64,000 bases of DNA from Pestalotiopsis fici W106-1 (lineage: Eukaryota > Ascomycota > Sordariomycetes > Amphisphaeriales > Sporocadaceae): NCBI RefSeq assembly GCF_000516985.1, contig NW_006917091.1, forward strand, positions 6,735,521 to 6,799,520, written 5' to 3'. Of the stretch, positions 58,162-64,000 are shown one piece after another (position 1 is the stretch's first letter; each line of letters opens with the position of its first letter). Both the position numbers and the translations under genes were made by a program. The notes beneath the pieces are model-generated. The model was not told where the DNA came from. It saw only the letters and a list, made by a program, of their open reading frames with translations, and ran no database searches.

Positions 58162-60510
58162 CTATATTTCCATCGGGAAATCCCAAATGTCACGAGTCCA
58201 CCCTGCATCTTCCACCCGGTTCATGAAGTTATAAAAGTCAAGGGGATCGCCATCCAGGGCTGGAGCCGGACTAGTCAGCATGTTAGCCAGTGACTGAGCC
58301 TGTTTAGTCCCTCCAGCTCTACTGCGATGCTTCGGATCAATTATCTCCTCCAGGATAGACGACAAAATTCTATGTGCCCATTTACAGGATTCTTGATTAA
58401 CCTCTTGACGATTAATACTCCTTTGGAGAATTGAGACGAAGACAGACAGGTTTTGTACCGTCTCGGCTCGGGGTATGGCGGCTTTTGGCGCGCTAGGGTC
58501 ATTAGGATCGTGCAGTGAGTCTTTCAACAAGCCTACGGCCAGAATACTGGCAGCGGGTAAGCCGTAGTATAAAATCTTCATGAAAAGTCAGTCGGGAACT
58601 TGAACAACGGTAAGAAAGCTGATTTTCGCTGCTTACAAACCATGACATGTCTCTTTGCATGCTGTACACCTGATCAGACAGCGATGTCACCTGCAAGGTC
58701 GTGGCTAATAGCGATCTCGATATCCGGTACAAAGGTTCCGGCATCCTCCGACTCTCCTTCGCGAGCTTTCGATATAACAGAAAATGGTTGTAGTTCTGAT
58801 CCATATAAGTTGTCATGAGGACGTATCGTTGCGGGGGGTCGATGTGTTGGGATCCAGTCACTTCGTTATACTTGAGCTCTGGAGGAACCTGATCCCATAC
58901 GTATTGATGTCTAGTAAGTAAGTCGCTCCAGTCTCTACGTTAGCAGACCGAAGGGTTCCACGAGATCCGTACAGATACCTACTATATGGAACTCTCAATG
59001 TCCTCAGTATGACGGACACCAAGACATATTTCAAGGACCTCTTCTCGGAACTGGCTGATTATAAACTTGAGACGTCTCCACGTCGCCCCGCGAAACTTCC
59101 GATCCAAATTCCAGCCATTCGAGTCAGCGCTGCTTAGTGTAGTCTGTAATTCGATGTCATCCAAGAGCAGAACATTGTCATCGACATCGGCAGGCATGGT
59201 GATGGCATAATGTGCCCCAGAAATCCTCGGTGGCCGGCCGAGGAGGGTGCTGGTGGTTTTATCCATGGAAAATATTTGTGCAGCGTAACGTCTCCTCAGT
59301 TCACATTGGTAATATGGATGAGCTTCCTCCGACCCTATCACGGCCTGGTGGAGTCCGAGAGCGGAGAACATGCTGGAGAGATCGCCTATACAGCGCCATA
59401 GTTGAAAACCTACAAGCTCGCGTCTCTTAGTACGGGTGGCGGACCAAACTGGGTGGGCTAGCACTTACTCGTATCTCCAAACACCACGTTCTTCAAACAG
59501 GCTTCTCCATACAGCAACCATAAAGCCTGATGATTGACAGCATTGTAACTGAAACACACGGAACTGCAGTACTCGACTGCTTCGGTGATACGATGGATGA
59601 ATGTAGGTTGTTCGGTAGGTGAGAGGGCTCGCAGCGGCTCACTTCGCCTGTTGATGTCGTATTTGAATGAGACGCCGAGCAGCGCAAGGATGAATCCAAT
59701 AATCTCCCATCTCAAGTTTGACCCAGTAAACAGTGTGTGATAGTCCTTGGCCGCGATATGGGTTAAGATATCCAACGGCTTTGCAGTATTTGTACAAAGA
59801 GTCATAACCAATTGTCTCAAATCGGCAGCGCTTGACTCATTGGGAGATGTGTTAAAAGCGTGAAGAGTTTGCTGTAGGGACGTGACGCAGGCCTTGACGA
59901 ATGGATCCGGTACCATACATGTATAAGAAATCTCAAGGTATCTGTTTATGCACTCTGGAAATGTCGGAAACTCCATCAGCAAATGTAGCGCTTTCATGCC
60001 TGCTTGGATTCGTCCTTCTGGGATGTTTTTTTGACTCTGGCGTTCACTATGAGGGAATTGCTGCTCGCATAGCTGTTTCACGTGTTGAGTTATAACCTCC
60101 TGGTCGTCGTTGATCACGGCGGAAAAAGCGGTTGGCCCAAAGAATCCGGCATCAGCTGGATGGCTTGTTCTTGGTGTTGATGACGACGAAGTGCTCCCAG
60201 TGCACGTAGGCTGCACATTATCAGGAAAAGACAATGCCTGGGCGACTGGCGCTGCAACTGTAGGTGATATTACGGAACTTCGACGAGTCTGAGCAGACGC
60301 AGGCGGGCGAGAGCTGCGCGACTTCGTCATGGGCGCAGGATGGTAGATGCAACGCTTCTCCATGCGACGCAACACGCACCTGTCGCACACTGGAAGTTTG
60401 TGATCACAGCGGATCTTGGACAAGCGGCAAGGCTCACAGGAATGAGGTTTACCATTGCGTCTGATTGGAACCGACGGTGCAACGTCGTGTCGCGCATCAG
60501 CGATGTCCAT
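58162..60510 (-). CDS. Zn2Cys6 transcription factor with fungal-trans domain
   Basis: Exons 60510-59469, 59409-58993, 58932-58637 and 58575-58162 give 722 residues. The zinc cluster is near the N-terminus: KPHSCEPCRLSKIRCDHKLP then VCDRCVLRRMEKRCIYHP (C-x2-C-x6-C-x6-C-x2-C-x7-C). A Ser/Pro/Thr-rich linker is followed by the helical regulatory region (RWEIIGFILALLGVSFKYDI, FQLWRCIGDLSSMFSALGLH and YYQCELRRRYAAQIFSMDK). The second junction (donor GTTCCA, acceptor GTAGAG) is weak but keeps frame and avoids a TAG at 58984-58986. The start at 60510 (MDIADARHD) is preferred over 60648. Control of the neighbouring MFS gene is inferred from position. Confidence 0.82.
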
Positions 60511-62189
60511 CGTTGATCGCGTTTTCGCCAATTCATCCAAGACAGGGCGTGAGGCGCAATGGCGAAAGCGCCTCTGATGGACGGTTGCCTGACAGGTCCA
60601 TTTGAGGCCGAGCGTTAGCAGCTGGGGCCACAGCCATCTCGTCAGCATTCATTTAGTAGGACGAAGGAATAAGTGGAGCATCGCTGCACTACCCATGCAT
60701 TTATTTGACCTTCCAACACCCTCAGGCTGTGGACAACTGCAGCTGAAATAACATCCAAATTCATATACATAATCGTGACAAGATTATTCTTCTTCTCCGT
60801 ATTCTTCGTCTTCTTACACGTGCGAGGCCGCATCTTCCATTGCTGCATTGATTGATGAGCCACCGAGGAAGGACCATATTTCTTGACGACAGCGACAGGG
60901 TGAGTTTGTACCTGGAAAGAGGGACTTACTGGCTTGTGGAGCGACCGAGTGCATTGACAGTACAGGAATGCCTCCTTGATATACACAATCCAATGGAATA
61001 TCCATTAAATATTGACATAATTACACTCGTCATCGTAGTGAAACAAGCAGGCAATGACACTCACTAGGGCCAATTTCCATATGATGGAGTCAGTCACAAA
61101 AGCTACCACTCTCAGCAAGTTCAGGAATGGAGAGCGAATCTCTAGCGCTTTCTGTTTACTTCCATACCTAGCCAATGCTAGAAATTTGTATCCTCCTCTA
61201 TCCTTCCTATTTTTTTCTGGGCGCCTCCTCAATTAGAACATGTCGTCGACGTAGGATAAGGCAAGACGGCCCAGCCAAAGTGTATATCAGCTTTATGCGA
61301 CAAAATTACTCTCGTACAGTGGACATTAGAGAGTCTGTATACAGTTGTGGTGAAACTCAATGCCGTGTTATACAGTTCGACCTTAATCTAAGAGTATATC
61401 AATTGATCAATGTGTTGGACGTTTCCATTTAAAATTTCGTATCGGGCCGGTCTTCAGACTCAATTTGCTCTTATTTCACACCCACTTCACGTAGTATGTA
61501 AGCCACCGTAATTTGCACCAATGAATGATATCCGAAACTGAGAAAATAGCATTAAGTCATTTCCATTGGACGCGCTATCAGGGTGGCTTGGATAGTGCAT
61601 CTGCTTTATCTTCAGGATCGTGAAGCTCAATAAAGTTGATAATGACTTACTGTCTCAATTCTGGCGATAATGCTTTCTACACCTCCCACAATAATGAACT
61701 TCACGATACCAATGAGTTTTATATGCTGATCCGAGAAAAGTGTATTATCAATATATATACTTGTACCTGTATGTAACTCCTTTCAACAGGGAGGAATTCG
61801 ATGGCAGCACACGTCGAAGCAAATGCACAAGAAGACGACGCAAATGTGCACCGCAAATGAAACATTGGGTCATGAATCAGAACCATTCATAGGTATGTCA
61901 GCTAACATTAACGCTAAAACAAATATCGAATCAGCCAAGCCAAAGAAGTCAGTCATATGTATATGTAACAATCCCGCGAACTTGTATGGCGAGGTGGACG
62001 TGATCATGGAGGCCGAGTCAACTATGTGGGACCAATGCAGGTAAGGTTGAATGCGCTGCAGTGAACGGCTATTTCAATCTCATCTTCGGTGGACGCAAAA
62101 GGTCAGGGACTCGTGAGGAAGTGAGCTGAGATATTGTTTCTTTATTTCTTTGTTTTTCCAATAAACACATACGGCCGTCTTATTGCCTG

Positions 62190-62290
62190 TGTGTAGGGAA
62201 CAACTCTGTCTCAATCAAACGCTTGGGAATATCAACGATGGTGATTGGCTGGCCAGCACGGAACTTTAGCTGCTCGTTGGAATAAGCTAG
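62190..62290 (-). pseudogene. Short protein-like fragment, possible relic
   Basis: The reading AYSNEQLKFRAGQPITIVDI then PKRLIETELFP looks like a conserved enzyme segment but is bounded by low-complexity DNA on one side and a stop on the other. No family is named. Confidence 0.25.
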
Positions 62291-62309
62291 CAAACGTTTT
62301 CATATTTAT

Positions 62310-62500
62310 ATATATATATAAGGAATTTGCAAAAAAGTTATTATAAAACACCTTTTTTTTAACTTTTTATTATATTGTTTGTTGTTATTTTTTTTTTTAA
62401 AAAAAAAAAAAAAGTAAAACAAAAAGAGAAGAAGAGAAGAAGAGAAAAAGAAGAGGAAGAGAAAAAAAAGAAAAGAAGAAGAGAAGAAGAAAGAGATTTA
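62310..62500. repeat. TA, T-run, A-run and GA-rich low-complexity block
   Basis: TATATATATATA is followed by T-rich sequence, a T-run joined to an A-run of about fifteen, then AGAAGAGAAGAAG-type purine repeats. Confidence 0.85.
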
Positions 62501-63683
62501 TATAAATGATTTTACTAATTCACTTTAGTACTTGATCCCTCCCTGCCTGACCATAGTATTGACTCTTGACCCTAACCCTCGCAACGAGTCAAACCACTCT
62601 GACCCTAATCAGTAAATATTGGTACTCATTTACAGTTAGGACATAGCTTAAACTGGCTATTAATTTGTCGACAAAAGAGCAGTATAATCTCTTGCCCGAT
62701 TGTTTCAGGACAGGTTGTTGTCCAGACAAAGGGTCAAACTAAAATTGATTTCATAAACTCCCACAAAATTCTTCCCTGCCGCCTACATACCTTCGATTGC
62801 TATCCAAATCTCGGATGCTTTCGATGATTTTCTCGTAGATCAGCCTTAGAGAGCATCTCCATACACCGCTGAGAATCGTCGTTCAAATACTACGACAATA
62901 ACTGAGTACCGTGAAAAAGACAATTTCTCGGCTTATTCGGCGGCGCTTTCGCGCGGTCGGCCGAACGAGATGAAGTCCAACACGATTGAAAATCGGACAT
63001 GTAATCATGAAGGGTTTCAATCACTTTTGCCAGGATACTCACCGCAAAGTGATTAATAAGTGCACTTTGGACCACGCGAGACGACGAAATTAACTTTGCG
63101 CCCTTTCGCGCCAAGGGCCCAGCCGAGAGCAAGACCCAATCAAAACCTCTCCCATGAACTAGCTTCAAGACATAGTATGGATTTGTGCAGAGACTTGGTC
63201 ATATAATGAACCAAAACTCTTACAAGGCATGGTCAATGTTTATTCTTATCTAGCTAAGGGGATATTTCGGGCTGTCTGTATTATGAGGTGAAGTGATCAT
63301 ATTCTTCCTGTAGATTAAGAATCTGCTACAAACACGACATATTGATTATTCTCTGAAGTTGAATGGTTGCTTGGAACATGAATCACTTTTAGGGCCAGCA
63401 CGACCTGTGATGAAGTCTTATCGAAGCTGGCTGCCGAGATTGGAACCGCAGGGGTCGCCCAGAACCTCCTTGACCGCAAAAAGCAAGAAGACCAGGCAAC
63501 CCTTGAAGAATATTTTGGTTATGGACATCACGGCTTAGGAAGGGGAGGTACGTCAATCCCAAGTAGAATACGATGATACAAAATTTCTCAATAGACTTAG
63601 ACGAGGAAGAGATATTGCAGATATTCTTTTGAAACAGACGGGTATATGCTTGTTTTCATGGAGCTGTCTAGACTCTTCTCCAT

Positions 63684-64000
63684 CTACAACACCAATGTCA
63701 TTCCGACCATGAGCGCCAATGTCGCCGTAGAATATGTACTGATGGAAGATGCCCTGAATGTGGACGCAGCCATACTTTCCGTGATGTTATGCCAACTTGC
63801 TTGCCATGATCCCGCAACGACTGTGCGATTATTCTTGTCCGTGGTATAATATGGCCCCTGGGCTACGACCCTCATGTTGTTCAGCGTGTCATTGGTGCAT
63901 CCACCCAATGTGCCAGCCGCGTATTGATACAACCCACCCCAAATTAGGGTCTTGTTGGTGCCCGGCTCAACTGTGCTGAAGATGGAATTGGCGGGATCCT
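63684..64000 (-). CDS. C-terminal end of a probable GPI-anchored glycoprotein (partial)
   Basis: The frame is open from the right window edge to a stop at 63684, at least 105 residues. It holds four or more N-glycosylation sequons (NKT, NDT, NRT, NIT) in ANSIFSTVEPGTNKTLIWGG, GGCTNDTLNN and TDKNNRTVVAGSWQASWHNI. The end is a Ser/Thr-rich stretch and a hydrophobic tail (TATLALMVGMTLVL), the pattern of a GPI attachment signal. The protein is therefore likely at the cell surface. The family cannot be told from this end alone; the rest lies outside the window. Confidence 0.6.
   Translation of the reverse strand, partial: DPANSIFSTVEPGTNKTLIWGGLYQYAAGTLGGCTNDTLNNMRVVAQGPYYTTDKNNRTVVAGSWQASWHNITESMAASTFRASSISTYSTATLALMVGMTLVL

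Larger units (their letters stand above)
60511..63683. other. Low-complexity, gene-poor region
   Basis: Over 3 kb without a gene I can name. On the minus strand about 62190-62290 encodes AYSNEQLKFRAGQPITIVDI followed by PKRLIETELF, and 62890-63168 encodes a 92-codon frame rich in Ser/Ala; on the plus strand about 63395-63540 encodes EVLSKLAAEIGTAGVAQNLL. These read like pieces of proteins, possibly relics. A microsatellite-rich block lies at 62310-62500. Confidence 0.4.

Noticed and set aside
62571..62582. CCCTAACCCT resembling telomere repeat
   Set aside because: Only one and a half units, inside ordinary sequence; no array, so it is not a telomere.

Overview
This window is nuclear DNA of a filamentous ascomycete. 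The genes carry many short introns (about 48-60 nt) with GTAAGT- or GTATGT-like donors, CTAAC/CTGAC branch sites and CAG/TAG acceptors. The protein families (Lcl3 nuclease, Yvc1-type TRP channel, Zn2Cys6 factors, DUF3176, secreted intradiol dioxygenase, nitroalkane oxidase, pectin lyase) fit a Sordariomycete, probably a hypocrealean soil or plant-associated fungus. The species cannot be fixed from sequence alone.

Layout: 1-3128 shows no gene. From 3.1 to 34.9 kb genes are dense: lcl3 (-), YVC1-like channel (+), OGG1 (-), U2AF large subunit (+), a peroxisomal-type APH-fold kinase (+), an ankyrin protein with a HeLo-like N-terminus (+), a cytochrome P450 (-) divergent from a TesB thioesterase (+), then a compact set of Zn2Cys6 factor (-), pad1/UbiX (-), fdc1/UbiD (+) and a zinc-less MDR reductase (-). 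A DUF3176 membrane protein (+) and a Clr5-ankyrin protein (-) follow. From about 35 to 50 kb the DNA is AT-rich and gene-poor. It holds a 100-base assembly gap in a polypyrimidine tract, a small Zn2Cys6 gene, a 451-bp hAT-like MITE with an 8-bp target duplication, a DHA2 MFS transporter whose fifth intron lacks its AG, a secreted intradiol dioxygenase and an alpha/beta hydrolase. From 50 to 60.5 kb there is a pectin lyase, a nitroalkane oxidase, a small two-exon unknown gene, and a DHA1 MFS transporter convergent with a Zn2Cys6 factor. The last 3.4 kb is mostly low-complexity, ending in the 3' end of a probable GPI-anchored glycoprotein.

The most coherent functional unit is 20.7-27.4 kb. Pad1 makes prenylated FMN and Fdc1 uses it to decarboxylate cinnamic/sorbic-type acids. 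The adjacent Zn2Cys6 gene is in the position of the Aspergillus regulator SdrA. The Pad1-Fdc1 shared promoter holds five CGG triplets spaced exactly 9 bp apart. The regulator and MDR promoters share a roughly 30-bp element in the same orientation, which would place both in one regulon. I rebuilt gene models by hand from reading frames and splice signals; most junctions restore the expected family sequence, and uncertain ones are flagged.
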